Shown: positions 18,785 to 27,708, numbered from the stretch's first letter. The stretch: DNA of 64,000 nt from Mesorhizobium opportunistum WSM2075 (GCF_000176035.2 NC_015675.1:5770001-5834000), one strand, 5' to 3'. The notes: a model not told the origin generated them from the sequence alone. Made by a program: numbers and translations.

Positions 18785-19246
18785 ATGCCCAGTTCCATCA
18801 TAGTCCGCCCGGTCACGCGACAGGACTACGACCAATGGCTGCCGCTTTGGGACGGCTACAACGCATTCTACGGCCGCGCGGGTGAGACGGCGCTGTCGGG
18901 CGAGATCACAGCGATGACATGGTCGCGCTTCTTCGATGCCTATGAGCCCGTCCATGCGCTGGTTGCCGAAAGCGACGGGCAGCTTCTTGGCCTCGTGCAT
19001 TATCTTTTTCACCGCAGCACCACGGCGATCGCACCGAACTGCTATCTGCAGGACCTTTTCACCACGGAGGCCTCGCGGGGAAAAGGCATCGGCCGGGCCC
19101 TGATCGAAGGCGTTTATGAGCGCGCCCAGGCCGCCGGCTCGGGTCGGGTATACTGGCTGACGCATGAGACCAACCACACGGCGATTAAGCTCTACGACAA
19201 GGTTGGCGAGCGCTCCGGGTTCGTCGTCTACAGGAAGCTGTTTTAA
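18785..19246 (+). CDS. GNAT-family N-acetyltransferase
   Basis: A 153-residue GNAT acetyltransferase using acetyl-CoA. The acetyl-CoA pyrophosphate loop appears as TTEASRGKGIGRALIEGVYE near residue 98, after the beta strand CYLQDLF. The last motif is THETNHTAIKLYDKVGERSGFVVYRK, the usual end of the fold. The ATG at 18785 gives the expected start MPSSIIVRPVTRQDYDQW; an in-frame start 105 bp upstream adds no conserved sequence. The acceptor substrate is unknown. A strong terminator follows 20 bp downstream. Confidence 0.88.
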   Translation: MPSSIIVRPVTRQDYDQWLPLWDGYNAFYGRAGETALSGEITAMTWSRFFDAYEPVHALVAESDGQLLGLVHYLFHRSTTAIAPNCYLQDLFTTEASRGKGIGRALIEGVYERAQAAGSGRVYWLTHETNHTAIKLYDKVGERSGFVVYRKLF

Positions 19247-19266
19247 AGCGCGTCACTGCAAACGAA

Positions 19267-19292
19267 AAAGGGCTCCAAAATCGGAGCCCTTT
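19267..19292. terminator. bidirectional Rho-independent terminator
   Basis: AAAGGGCTCC (19267-19276) pairs perfectly with GGAGCCCTTT (19283-19292) over the 6-base loop AAAATC. A/T runs flank both sides, so it can stop both the GNAT gene (+) and the convergent TPR gene (-). Confidence 0.85.
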
Positions 19293-19312
19293 CGCAATCA
19301 AGATAGCCGATA

Positions 19313-21088
19313 TCACCCTTTCGGGGCGGGAACCGGCTCGGGCTTCACCTTCGGGGTTTCCTGCGCCGTGTTGGATTCGATCGGCGGCAGGCCCTTCATC
19401 AGCTTCTGCTGCAAGGTGGCCAGCACATCCGGGTCCGGCTTCAGGTCGCGAGCCTGGTTCCACTGGAAGGTGGCTTCCAGCTTGCGGCCGACGCGCCAGT
19501 AGGCGTCGCCCAAATGGTCGTTGAGAACCGGATCTTCCGGCTTCAGCGACACGGCGCGTTCCATCTCGCGCACCGCGTCATCGAACCTGCCGAGGCGGAA
19601 ATAGGCCCAGCCTAGCGAATCGACGATGTAACCGTCACTCGGCCTCAGATCGACGGCCTTCTGGATCATCGCCAGGCCTTCCTTGAGGTTGGTGTTCATG
19701 TCGACCCAGGAATAGCCGAGATAGTTCAGAACCTGCGGCTGGTCCGGTTGCAATTCCAGCGCCTTGCGGAAATTCGGCTCGGCTTTCGGCCATTCCTTCA
19801 GGCGCTCATAGGCGATGCCGCGCTGGTAGAAGATGTTCCAGTTGGCCGCGGTCGGCGTCTTCAGCGCGTCGACGGCCTTGTCGTAGATGTTGGCGGCCGA
19901 GCGGAAATCCTCCTTCGAGGAATAGACCCCACCGAGTGCCAGATAGGCGCGCATGTCGTTGGGATGGGCATCGACGAAAGCCTTGAGGTGCGTGATCGCC
20001 TCGTCATGACGATCGAGATCGGCAAGGTTGAGGCCAAGCTGCAGGTCCGAAAGCTGCTTCAGCGGCGAAGAATCGGGGATGCGCCGATAGAGCGCGATGG
20101 CGCCCTCGCCGTCCTTCAACTGTTCGGCGACGGCGGCGAGCTGCACCAGAGCCGCGTCGCTGTCAGGTCTCAGAGCCAGGGCATATTGCAAATAGAGGCG
20201 CACGAACGGCTCACCGCCGCCACGGTTGAGTGCGGTGGCGAGATCGAGCAGGATTTCGGAAGCACCGTCGGACGGGCCGGAAACGAAGGGGTCAATCTTG
20301 TCACCCTTGGCGATCCTGTCGCGCAAGGTGACGATTTCCAGCTTGCCGGGCGAGAACGCCTCGGCCTGATCGAGCACCGATATCGCCTTGTCCTTCTCGC
20401 CCTTGCGGGCCAGGAATGAGGCATAGGCCTGTGCGTTGCGCATCCAGGTTTCGGGAGCTGCGCCGCCGGCGGCCGTATCCTGCATCGTCGCGGCGTAGAT
20501 CGCCTCGGCCTTCTCGGGCATGTTGGAGGCATCGGCGATCAGCGCGCGGTGGAAGGACTTGAACAGGCCGAACCAGTCCGGCCCCTGCAATTTGTCGATC
20601 GCGGCCATTGCGTCGGCGGGCTGGCCGGCACCTTGTTCGGCCCAGCCGGACATGACGCCCGAGATCAGCCGATCAAGATCGGATTCCAGCGACAGCTTGA
20701 GCCAGTACTGCGCCTTGGTGAAATCCTTCTTGTGGAAGGAATCGACCGCCAGCGCCAGGCGCGAGAAACGCTCGACGTCGGGCACTTCCTTGAGCTTGTC
20801 GGCATAGACCAGCGATTCGTCGAAGCGGCCTTGCGCGATCAGCGACAGCATCAGGCTCTGCTGCAGCGCTGTGTCGCTTGGATTGAAGGCTAGGGCCTGC
20901 TTGTAGTAGGCGATGGCGCTGTCGAGGTCGTTGTCGCCTTCGGCGATCCGGGCCGCCAGATAGGCGCCAGAGAATGACGAGATCTTGACCGGCTCGGTGG
21001 ATTGCTTGGCATAGGCCGGCAAAGCCGAGAGCGCCATGCCCGTCACAATTGCCAGCCTTGTCAGCCAGCGCGCACGTCCTTGCTGCAT
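19313..21088 (-). CDS. exported tetratricopeptide-repeat protein
   Basis: A 591-residue protein with a signal peptide (RWLTRLAIVTGMALSALPAYA) and TPR repeats over most of its length. Clear units include SAIAYYKQALAFNPSDTALQ near residue 60, EPNFRKALELQPDQPQVLNY near 465 and DAVREMERAVSLKPEDPVLN near 530. The C-terminus is a proline-rich tail. The ATG at 21088 has AAAGGG upstream; an in-frame start 18 bp earlier is less well placed. It probably acts as a periplasmic or outer-membrane-associated scaffold. Partners are not evident from the neighbours. Confidence 0.85.
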   Translation of the reverse strand: MQQGRARWLTRLAIVTGMALSALPAYAKQSTEPVKISSFSGAYLAARIAEGDNDLDSAIAYYKQALAFNPSDTALQQSLMLSLIAQGRFDESLVYADKLKEVPDVERFSRLALAVDSFHKKDFTKAQYWLKLSLESDLDRLISGVMSGWAEQGAGQPADAMAAIDKLQGPDWFGLFKSFHRALIADASNMPEKAEAIYAATMQDTAAGGAAPETWMRNAQAYASFLARKGEKDKAISVLDQAEAFSPGKLEIVTLRDRIAKGDKIDPFVSGPSDGASEILLDLATALNRGGGEPFVRLYLQYALALRPDSDAALVQLAAVAEQLKDGEGAIALYRRIPDSSPLKQLSDLQLGLNLADLDRHDEAITHLKAFVDAHPNDMRAYLALGGVYSSKEDFRSAANIYDKAVDALKTPTAANWNIFYQRGIAYERLKEWPKAEPNFRKALELQPDQPQVLNYLGYSWVDMNTNLKEGLAMIQKAVDLRPSDGYIVDSLGWAYFRLGRFDDAVREMERAVSLKPEDPVLNDHLGDAYWRVGRKLEATFQWNQARDLKPDPDVLATLQQKLMKGLPPIESNTAQETPKVKPEPVPAPKG

Positions 21089-21231
21089 CGTATCCCTTTC
21101 AGCCACGCGCCGTCACCGCGTCAGCGGAATCGGCGTAGACTCGATCTTTCCAGGCAAAGCATGTCCTTTTTGGGGTCGCGCTTCAATCCGCCTGAAATTC
21201 ACAATCGGGTCACCCGATTAACAAACCATGG

Positions 21232-21681
21232 CTAGAAAGGACAGTTTTCCGTCTCGGCGGACCGCTGCAGCCGGGTATCGCGATAATTGCCGGCCGCAAC
21301 GGTGCTGCACAGCGCACTCCATTCGCAGCCTTCGCACGCCTTGCGCACGAGGCCGGTCGAAAACGCCTGCCGCATCCGTACCAGCGTGGCGGCGTCGAGA
21401 TCGAGACGGGCGCCGGCGTGGATCGGCCGGGCCAGCAGATCCTCAACGTCCCGCGCGGCCAGTTGGTCGCGTGCGGACGCGCTGTCGCGCAGGCAGTGCG
21501 GCTCGGGCTCGTCGAGCAGCGGGGCGCAGATGTCGTCCGGTTCGGAGACGAGGAGGATGTCCTCGCCCCGGCTCAGACGCTCCGCGATCCCGTCATAGTT
21601 GGCGGTGAAGGCAGAGCTGTATCCTTTGCCCACATAGGTGAGCAGGCAAAGGAGATGGTGGGCGCGCAGTCTGATCGTCAC
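21232..21681 (-). CDS. DUF1284 family protein
   Basis: A 149-residue protein with the DUF1284 signature MTIRLRAHHLLCLLTYVGKG at its very start. Cysteines recur at DICAPLL, HCLRD and KACEGCEWSALC, which could hold a metal or Fe-S cluster. The position just after bioY, 15 bp downstream on the same strand, suggests cotranscription with bioY and possibly BioR control. The biochemical role of DUF1284 is not known to me. Confidence 0.8.
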   Translation of the reverse strand: MTIRLRAHHLLCLLTYVGKGYSSAFTANYDGIAERLSRGEDILLVSEPDDICAPLLDEPEPHCLRDSASARDQLAARDVEDLLARPIHAGARLDLDAATLVRMRQAFSTGLVRKACEGCEWSALCSTVAAGNYRDTRLQRSAETENCPF

Positions 21682-21696
21682 GGATTGGGCTGATCG

Positions 21697-22287
21697 TCAC
21701 GGATTGGCGGGCTTGGCCTTGCCGCGAAGCGCCATGAGCGTCGCGGCACCGAGCGCCGATTTGAGCAAGCCACCGACGATGAACGGCAGGAAGCCGAAGG
21801 TGATGGCCTGTTCGGCGCCGATCATGACAGCGAGCCATGCCGTTCCGAGCACCAGACATGCAAGGTTGCCGAGCAGCATGGCGGCGAAGGCGAGCACCAC
21901 CCTGTTGCCGTTCCAGCCACGTTGCGCCAGCCAGCCGACAAGCGCGCCCACAACCGGGAAGGCAAAGAGATAACCACCCGTTGGCCCGACGAAATACGAC
22001 GCGCCTGCTGCCCCTCCAGACAGAACCGGGAAGCCGACAGCGCCTTCGACCAGCCAGGCGGCAATGGTGACCGCACCGAGCCGCCAGCCGTAAAGCGCGC
22101 CGATAAGCGTCACGGCGAAGGTCTGCATAGTCACCGGCACGGGCACCATGGGCACTTCGATGTAGGAGGACATCGCCAGGAACAGCGTGCCGAGCACGAC
22201 GGCCCCGACCTGCCAGGCGAGCGAGCGATCCTGGAGCCGGAGCGGGCTGAAGGACGGCTTGCGGGACGCGAATGCGATGTCTGTCAT
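21697..22287 (-). CDS. bioY: biotin transporter substrate-binding subunit BioY
   Basis: The S component of a biotin ECF-type transporter, an inner-membrane protein of 196 residues with about six hydrophobic segments. Typical BioY features are VPMVPVPVTMQTFAVTLIGA near residue 45, GLPVLSGGAAG-like VGFPVLSGGAAGASYFVGPT near 85 and GGYLFAFPVVGALVGWL. No bioM/bioN genes are nearby, so it acts alone or with distant modules. A BioR box lies 25 bp upstream of the ATG, and the bioR gene is the next gene upstream on the same strand. Confidence 0.93.
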   Translation of the reverse strand: MTDIAFASRKPSFSPLRLQDRSLAWQVGAVVLGTLFLAMSSYIEVPMVPVPVTMQTFAVTLIGALYGWRLGAVTIAAWLVEGAVGFPVLSGGAAGASYFVGPTGGYLFAFPVVGALVGWLAQRGWNGNRVVLAFAAMLLGNLACLVLGTAWLAVMIGAEQAITFGFLPFIVGGLLKSALGAATLMALRGKAKPANP

Positions 22288-22311
22288 GAGAGTTCCTTCG
22301 ACCAATTGAAA

Positions 22312-22321
22312 TTATAGATAA
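22312..22321. promoter_or_regulatory. BioR operator upstream of bioY
   Basis: TTATAGATAA matches the published alphaproteobacterial BioR consensus TTATMKATAA on either strand. It lies 25 bp before the bioY ATG in the bioR-bioY gap, where it can repress bioY transcription when biotin is sufficient. A second identical box precedes bioR. Confidence 0.85.
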
Positions 22322-22449
22322 TTTCTGTTTTCGATCTATTATCGAATCCACATTTCTTCGGAGATAGCAAGCCTTGACTGCGCAAAGACCGTTCAGTGCT
22401 TTTGGTTTTGCGTGATTTCCGGACGGAAAACCGTTTGACAGGACTGGCT

Positions 22450-23118
22450 CTAACCGACGATGGCAAAGGCTTCGCGCGTCGCGCCGGAGGCCGTCCTGAC
22501 CGGCTTGCGGCCAATCCATTGGACATGCCGTCCCAGCGTCGCGGCGGCGGATTCGGTGTTTCCCTGCCGCAAGGCGGCCAATATCGCCCTGTGGTCCTGA
22601 TCGGTCCGCGTCTCCCACTCCGAGCGCCATGCCGCGAACAGGAAGCGGGCGCTGGCGGCGTGCAGGTCGTCGATGGTGGCGAGCAGGCGCGGCATGCCAC
22701 ATGGCGCCAGGATCAGCCGGTGAAAGGCGCGGTTGGCTTCTTCCCACGACCTGACGTCGCGGGATTTGTCGCCGGCCTTTGTGGCTTCCTCGGCGAGATC
22801 GAGAATGGCTGATGTCAAATGCGGCGCGGCATGGCGCAGCGCCAGCACTTCGAGGGCGGCCCGCATTTCGGCGACTTCCTTGACTTCGCCGAGATCGAAA
22901 GCCGCGACACGCACGCCGCGGCGCGGCTCGCTGACGGCCAGCCCTTGCGCCTCCAGGCGGCGGAAAGCCTCGCGCACCGGAACATGGCTGGTGTTGAATT
23001 CCTCGGCGATATGATCCTGCCGAAGCCTTGCCCCCGGCTCGATGGCGCCGGAGATGATGCGGTCCGCCAACGCCTTGCCGATGCGCACCGCGATGGTGTC
23101 GTCCGTGCCCTTTGCCAT
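22450..23118 (-). CDS. bioR: GntR-family (FCD) biotin regulator BioR
   Basis: A 222-residue GntR regulator with the FCD effector domain. The winged helix spans GARLRQDHIAEEFNTSHVPV to about residue 70, and the helical FCD domain includes EMRAALEVLALRHAAPHL and WEEANRAFHRLILAPCGMPR. The BioR assignment rests on its position just upstream of bioY and on TTATAGATAA boxes in front of both genes. The box before bioR is three bases from the ATG, which leaves no room for a ribosome site. The gene therefore looks autoregulated and possibly leaderless. Confidence 0.88.
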   Translation of the reverse strand: MAKGTDDTIAVRIGKALADRIISGAIEPGARLRQDHIAEEFNTSHVPVREAFRRLEAQGLAVSEPRRGVRVAAFDLGEVKEVAEMRAALEVLALRHAAPHLTSAILDLAEEATKAGDKSRDVRSWEEANRAFHRLILAPCGMPRLLATIDDLHAASARFLFAAWRSEWETRTDQDHRAILAALRQGNTESAAATLGRHVQWIGRKPVRTASGATREAFAIVG

Positions 23119-23121
23119 GTT

Positions 23122-23131
23122 TTATAGATAA
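23122..23131. promoter_or_regulatory. BioR operator at the bioR start
   Basis: A second exact TTATAGATAA lies three bases upstream of the bioR ATG. Binding here would cover the transcription or translation start, so autorepression is likely. Confidence 0.82.
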
Positions 23132-23225
23132 TTTGCAGTCGGGCAGTTTGTCGAGACGGCGGGAACGAATTCACAGATTTTCCCCTCCAGCATGAACCAG
23201 AGAGAATTCCCTGAAAGACAGCCGC

Positions 23226-24251
23226 TCAATTCACCCGGCTGATGCAGAAATCGATGACGTCGATCAGCGCCGACTTCTGCGGCGTCTCTTCCAGCGGCGC
23301 CAGGGCATCGCGGGCGATCTCGCCGAAATGGCGGGCGCGTCCGATCGTGTCGGCAATGGCGCCGTGGCGGGTCATCAGGCCGATCGCCTTTTCCAGGCCG
23401 GCGTCATCGACGACATTGTCCTCGATGGCGCGCTTCCAGAAGGTGCGTTCGGCCTTGCTGCCGCGCCGGTAGGCGAGGATGACCGGCAGGGTCACCTTGC
23501 CCTCGCGAAAATCGTCGCCGACATTCTTGCCGAGATCCTTGCTGGTGCCGCCATAATCGAGCGCATCGTCGATCAGCTGGAAGGCAAGACCGAGATTCAT
23601 GCCATAGGAGCGCAGGGCCGCACGGTCGTTGCGGGTCGCCTGGGCGATGACGGGACCGACCTCGGCAGCGGCCGAAAACAGGGCCGCGGTCTTGGCCTTG
23701 ATGACGGCGAAATGCTCATCCTCGGTGGTTTCGAGGTTCTTGGCGGCGGCAAGCTGCATGACCTCGCCCTCGGCGATGATCGAGGCCGCGCTGGACAGGA
23801 TATCCAATGCCTCGAGCGAGCCGACATCGACCATCATGCGGAAGGCCTGGCCGAGCAGGAAATCGCCGACCAGCACGCTCGCCTGGTTGCCCCAGATCAT
23901 GCGGGCCGTCTTCTTGCCGCGGCGCATGCCGCTCTCGTCGACAACGTCGTCGTGCAGAAGCGTCGCCGTATGCATGAACTCGACCGCGGTGGCGAGCTTG
24001 ACGTGGCCCTCGCCGGAATAGCCGAACATCTGGGCGGCGGCGAGCGTCAGCATCGGCCTCAGCCGCTTGCCGCCGGACGAGATCAGATGGTTGGCGACCT
24101 CCGGGATCATCTCGACGTCGGAGCCGGCCTTGGACAGGATCAATTCGTTGACGCGGCCCATGTCGGCTGCCGTCAGGTCGATGAGATCCTTGATGGACGC
24201 GGGTTCCCGCTTCCCATTTTCGATGTTGAGAACGACACCCACGACAATCAC
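23226..24251 (-). CDS. ispB: long-chain polyprenyl diphosphate synthase
   Basis: A trans-prenyltransferase that adds isopentenyl units to make the C40-C50 tail of ubiquinone. Both aspartate-rich motifs are present: LLHDDVVDESGMRRGKKTAR near residue 100 and FQLIDDALDYGG near 228. SSGGKRLRPMLTL near 60 binds isopentenyl diphosphate. The 341 residues from the GTG start fit octaprenyl/decaprenyl synthases; chain length cannot be read directly. Its product would feed UbiA at 8421-9410. It diverges from the DUF2007 gene across 220 bp. Confidence 0.92.
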   Translation of the reverse strand: MIVVGVVLNIENGKREPASIKDLIDLTAADMGRVNELILSKAGSDVEMIPEVANHLISSGGKRLRPMLTLAAAQMFGYSGEGHVKLATAVEFMHTATLLHDDVVDESGMRRGKKTARMIWGNQASVLVGDFLLGQAFRMMVDVGSLEALDILSSAASIIAEGEVMQLAAAKNLETTEDEHFAVIKAKTAALFSAAAEVGPVIAQATRNDRAALRSYGMNLGLAFQLIDDALDYGGTSKDLGKNVGDDFREGKVTLPVILAYRRGSKAERTFWKRAIEDNVVDDAGLEKAIGLMTRHGAIADTIGRARHFGEIARDALAPLEETPQKSALIDVIDFCISRVN

Positions 24252-24472
24252 TCCCGTCTTGGTATAACGCGTGCGACGGCACCCTTAGTCCCGAATGGAC
24301 TCTAGGGCGGCGGATACGGCCACGGCAAGTGGCGAATTGGCGCGGCGTCCGTGACAGGCTGTCAACCGATGCCGATCGGGCCGACACCGGGGCGGGCCGA
24401 GACCGCGCCGGAGTGTGCCATGGAATCCGCGTGGCCGTTTACATCGGCGCCGCAAACTGAGAGTTTCGCCTG

Positions 24473-24697
24473 ATGATAGAGCTGATCCGCACCAACGACG
24501 CCGTCATCATCTCCTTTGTCGAATCGCTGATGCGCGATGCCGGCATCGGCTGTTTCGTCGCCGACCAGAACATGAGCGTGCTCGATGGCTCGCTCGGCAT
24601 CCTGCCGCGGCGCGTCATGGTCGACGCCGAAAAGGCCGACGCGGCACGGCGCATCCTGACCGATGCCGGCATCGCCAACGAGATACGCGGAAAATAA
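24473..24697 (+). CDS. DUF2007 small protein
   Basis: A 74-residue protein matching DUF2007: MIELIRTNDAVIISFVESLM, then LDGSLGILPRRVMVDAEKAD and a helical end. It is an all-in-one alpha/beta mini-domain with no cysteine pairs. The stop codon TAA overlaps the start of the next gene (TAATG), so translation is coupled to the methyltransferase. Some members have been suggested to take part in signalling, but no function is established. Confidence 0.8.
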   Translation: MIELIRTNDAVIISFVESLMRDAGIGCFVADQNMSVLDGSLGILPRRVMVDAEKADAARRILTDAGIANEIRGK

Positions 24698-25512
24698 TGT
24701 CGGCAGCCCCAGCCGCCCCTGCCCTTGACACCCTTGGCCCGGACACACCGGCCCATACGGTCGACGCCTTCCATCGCGGCCGGTTCTGGCTCGTGCAGCC
24801 CAAGCATGGCGGCCATCGCGCCGGCATGGATGCGATGATACTGGCGGCATCCGTACCATCCTCCTTTAGCGGTCGCCTCGCCGATTTCGGCGCTGGAGCG
24901 GGAGCTGCGGGCCTCGCCGTGCTGTCGCGCTGTCCGGGTGCAGCGGCCGTGCTTGTCGAGCGCGCGCCGGAAATGGCGGCCTTCGCGGCGGCCACCCTTG
25001 CCCATCCCGGCAATGCGCATCTCAGCGATCGTGCGTCGGTGCTTGTCGCCGATGTCACGATGTCGGGCCGGGCACGGGCGGCGTCCGGCCTCGCCGACAA
25101 TGATTTCGACTTCGTCATCATGAACCCGCCTTTCAACGCCCCCCGGGACCGGGCGACGCCCGCCCCCCTGAGGAAGGAAGCCCATGTCATGGAGGACGGG
25201 CTATTCGAGAGCTGGATCAGAAGTGCGGCGGCCGTGGTCAGGCCGCGCGGCAGGCTTGCGGTCATTGCGCGGCCCGAGCAGCTCGGTGCCCTCCTCGATG
25301 CGATATCAGGCCGTTTCGGCGATGCCGAGATGCTGGCCGTCCATCCTCGCCCCGACGCGGCGGCGATCCGCATCGTCGTGCGGGCGACGCTCGGGGCGCG
25401 GGGAAAGCTTGCCATCCGCCCGCCGCTGATGCTTCACGCGCTATCGGGCAATGGTCCTGACGAGCGCAGCGAAATGATCACCAACGGTCTCGCCTCGCTG
25501 TTCGGAGATTGA
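24697..25512 (+). CDS. SAM-dependent methyltransferase, TrmN6-like
   Basis: A 271-residue class I methyltransferase. The catalytic motif is FVIMNPPFNAPRDRATP near residue 140, the N-P-P-F of N6-adenine methyltransferases. The SAM-binding region is GRLADFGAGAGAAGLAVLSR near 60, preceded by PKHGGHRAGMDAMILAAS. This pattern fits tRNA1(Val) A37 N6-methyltransferase (TrmN6/YfiC), though other N6-adenine targets are possible. The ATG overlaps the DUF2007 stop, and the S49 peptidase follows 79 bp downstream. Confidence 0.85.
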   Translation: MSAAPAAPALDTLGPDTPAHTVDAFHRGRFWLVQPKHGGHRAGMDAMILAASVPSSFSGRLADFGAGAGAAGLAVLSRCPGAAAVLVERAPEMAAFAAATLAHPGNAHLSDRASVLVADVTMSGRARAASGLADNDFDFVIMNPPFNAPRDRATPAPLRKEAHVMEDGLFESWIRSAAAVVRPRGRLAVIARPEQLGALLDAISGRFGDAEMLAVHPRPDAAAIRIVVRATLGARGKLAIRPPLMLHALSGNGPDERSEMITNGLASLFGD

Positions 25513-25591
25513 GCTATTCCTGGCCACCACATTGCCGTTGGCCGGGGAATCCCTACATGCCTGCAACCCCTCGACCGGAGAGCCAACCCAC

Positions 25592-26455
25592 GTGAAACGA
25601 CTTTTCAACCGCCTGCTGCCGAAATCCTGGCGCTCCACCGTCGTCACCATTCCGGTCATCCGGCTGCACGGCACCATCATGGCCGGCGGCGGTCCGTTCC
25701 GGCCGAGCCTGTCGCTTGCCTCCACTGCCGGCCTGATCGAGAAGGCGTTCTCCTTCGAAGCGCCCGCTGTCGCCATCTCGATCAATTCGCCTGGCGGCTC
25801 ACCGGTGCAGTCGCGGCTGATCTTCAAGCGCATCCGCGACCTGGCGACCGAAAAGAACAAAAAGGTGCTGGTCTTCGTCGAGGATGTGGCGGCTTCGGGC
25901 GGCTACATGATCGCGGTCGCCGGCGACGAAATCTTCGCCGATCCGTCCTCGATCGTCGGTTCCATCGGCGTGGTCTCGGCCTCGTTCGGCTTTCCGGAGC
26001 TGATGAAGAAGATCGGCGTCGAGCGCCGTGTCCACACCGCCGGCCAGAACAAGGCGGTGCTCGATCCGTTCAAGCCGGAGAAGAAGGAGGACGTCGAACG
26101 GCTGAAGGCACTGCAGCTCGAGGTGCACGAGACCTTCATCGATCTGGTCAAGGAGCGGCGAGGCACCAAGCTGAAGGACGATCCGGACCTGTTCACCGGC
26201 CTGTTCTGGACCGGCAAGAAGGGCCTGGAGCTTGGCCTCGTCGACGCGCTCAGCGACATGCGCACGGTGCTCAAGACCCGGTTCGGGGCGAAGACCCAGC
26301 TCAGGCTGATCACCGCGCCGCGCGGCTTCCTCGGCCGCTTCGGCCTGTTCGGCTCGAGCCAGGGCTTTTCCGCGCCCGATATCGCCGCCGCCGCTGCCAG
26401 CGGGGTGATCGATGCGGCGGAAGAGCGCGCGTTGTGGGCTCGGTTCGGGCTTTGA
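25592..26455 (+). CDS. S49-family peptidase (SppA/SohB-like)
   Basis: A 287-residue serine protease of the signal-peptide-peptidase A family, the short single-domain form. The substrate loop SINSPGGSPVQSRLIF is near residue 70. The catalytic serine lies in VEDVAASGGYMIAVAGDEIF near 110, and the general-base lysine is probably in TAGQNKAVLDPFKPEKKEDV near 160. The N-terminus has no clear membrane anchor. I chose the GTG at 25592 with an upstream GGAG; a frame 60 bp longer is open. It follows the methyltransferase. Confidence 0.88.
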   Translation: MKRLFNRLLPKSWRSTVVTIPVIRLHGTIMAGGGPFRPSLSLASTAGLIEKAFSFEAPAVAISINSPGGSPVQSRLIFKRIRDLATEKNKKVLVFVEDVAASGGYMIAVAGDEIFADPSSIVGSIGVVSASFGFPELMKKIGVERRVHTAGQNKAVLDPFKPEKKEDVERLKALQLEVHETFIDLVKERRGTKLKDDPDLFTGLFWTGKKGLELGLVDALSDMRTVLKTRFGAKTQLRLITAPRGFLGRFGLFGSSQGFSAPDIAAAAASGVIDAAEERALWARFGL

Positions 26456-26496
26456 AAACCGCGTAAAACCGTCTAGCATAGGTGCCTTGAAGTCTC

Positions 26497-26544
26497 GTGC
26501 CTGTCGTTTTGCCAAAGCCGAACACATTTTTGGGCGACATGCAT
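26497..26544. repeat. 48-bp palindromic repeat, copy 1
   Basis: An element with imperfect terminal inverted repeats (GTGCCTGTCG and CGACATGCAT) and a central CCAAA / TTTTTGG pairing. A near-identical element lies at 40136-40184. It sits 40 bp after the S49 peptidase stop and could fold as a mRNA 3' hairpin. Confidence 0.7.
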
Positions 26545-26596
26545 TAACCGACCCGACCGGCCGCCTTCGCCGGCCCAGCGTGGGAGGAGTTTTGAC

Positions 26597-26782
26597 ATGC
26601 CGCAGATCATTTTCTTCACCGTCGTTGGCGTCGCCGCCTATTTCGGCTACCGCACATTCGTGCGCGAAGCCGAGCGCGTGACGGCCAAGGTGCGGCGCAC
26701 CGAAAAGCAGGCGGCCAACGGCGCGATGGGAACGCTGGTCAAGGATCCCAAGACCGGCGAATACCGGCTGGCCAAGGACTGA
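26597..26782 (+). CDS. small membrane-anchored protein, unknown function
   Basis: A 61-residue protein with one N-terminal hydrophobic segment (IIFFTVVGVAAYFGY) followed by a charged cytosolic tail (VREAERVTAKVRRTEKQA) and DPKTGEYRLAKD at the end. GGAGG lies about 8 bp before the ATG. It is 26 bp upstream of ispE on the same strand. The tail pattern recurs in rhizobial small proteins, but I know no function. Confidence 0.7.
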   Translation: MPQIIFFTVVGVAAYFGYRTFVREAERVTAKVRRTEKQAANGAMGTLVKDPKTGEYRLAKD

Positions 26783-26808
26783 GGATCATCCCCCAAACGA
26801 CTGACGCC

Positions 26809-27708
26809 GTGGACACCGACATCGGTTCGCGTACCTGGCATGCGCCCGCCAAGATCAACCTGGCGCTGCATGTCACGGGAAGGCGCGCCGACGGCTATCA
26901 CCTGATCGAAAGCCTGGCGGTGTTCACGCGTTTTGGCGACCGGGTCGAGGTCGCGCTCGCCGACAGCGACGACTTCACCGTGTCCGGGCGCTATGCGCCG
27001 GAGGTCCCCCTCGACGCCGGCAATCTGGTGCTGAAGGCACGCGATGCGCTGCGAAGAGCGGCCGGACCGCACAAGAGCCCGCCAGTCGCCATCAAGCTTG
27101 AAAAGAACCTGCCTGTCGCCTCCGGTGTCGGCGGCGGATCCAGCGACGCGGCGGCGGTATTGCGCGGCCTGGTGCAGGCATGGGGTCTGGACATCGATGG
27201 TGCCGGGCTGGCGCGGATCGGGCTTTCGCTTGGCGCCGATGTGCCGATGTGCCTGGCGGCCAGGCCGCTGGTCGCGCGCGGCATCGGGGACGATCTGTCG
27301 ATGGTGCCGGACGTCTCGGCGCTGGGGCTGGTGCTGGTCAACCCGGGCATGCCGGTCTCGACGGCCGAGGTGTTTTCGGCACTTTCCCGCCGCGACAACG
27401 AGCCGTTGCCGCCGCTGCCGCGCGGCATCGATTTTCACAGCCTGCGCAACTGGCTGGAACTCACCCGCAACGATCTCCAACCGGCGGCGCTGGCGATACA
27501 GCCCGCCATAGGCCGGGCGCTCTCATGGCTCGATAAGGCTGGATCGGGTTTTTCACGCATGTCCGGATCGGGCGCGACGTGCTTCGGCCTGTTCGAGACC
27601 GGCAATGTCGCCAAGCGCGCGGCGGCCGAGATCCGCGGGCGCCAGCCCGACTGGTTCGTCGCGGCGACGCGCAGCATCGCATCGGAGGGCGCAGATGGCC
27701 AGAACTGA
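26809..27708 (+). CDS. ispE: 4-diphosphocytidyl-2-C-methyl-D-erythritol kinase
   Basis: The GHMP kinase that phosphorylates CDP-methylerythritol in the MEP isoprenoid pathway. APAKINLALHVTGRRADGYH is the substrate motif near the N-terminus. PVASGVGGGSSDAAAVLRGL near residue 102 is the ATP loop, and RMSGSGATCFGLFE near 250 is the C-terminal motif. The 299-residue length is normal. I use the GTG at 26809. Its last 14 bases overlap the moaB start, so the two are coupled. Confidence 0.95.
   Translation: MDTDIGSRTWHAPAKINLALHVTGRRADGYHLIESLAVFTRFGDRVEVALADSDDFTVSGRYAPEVPLDAGNLVLKARDALRRAAGPHKSPPVAIKLEKNLPVASGVGGGSSDAAAVLRGLVQAWGLDIDGAGLARIGLSLGADVPMCLAARPLVARGIGDDLSMVPDVSALGLVLVNPGMPVSTAEVFSALSRRDNEPLPPLPRGIDFHSLRNWLELTRNDLQPAALAIQPAIGRALSWLDKAGSGFSRMSGSGATCFGLFETGNVAKRAAAEIRGRQPDWFVAATRSIASEGADGQN

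Noticed and set aside
22288-22449. Riboswitch in the bioY leader
   Set aside because: The short leader contains a BioR box and no conserved riboswitch pairing that I can see; transcriptional control explains it.
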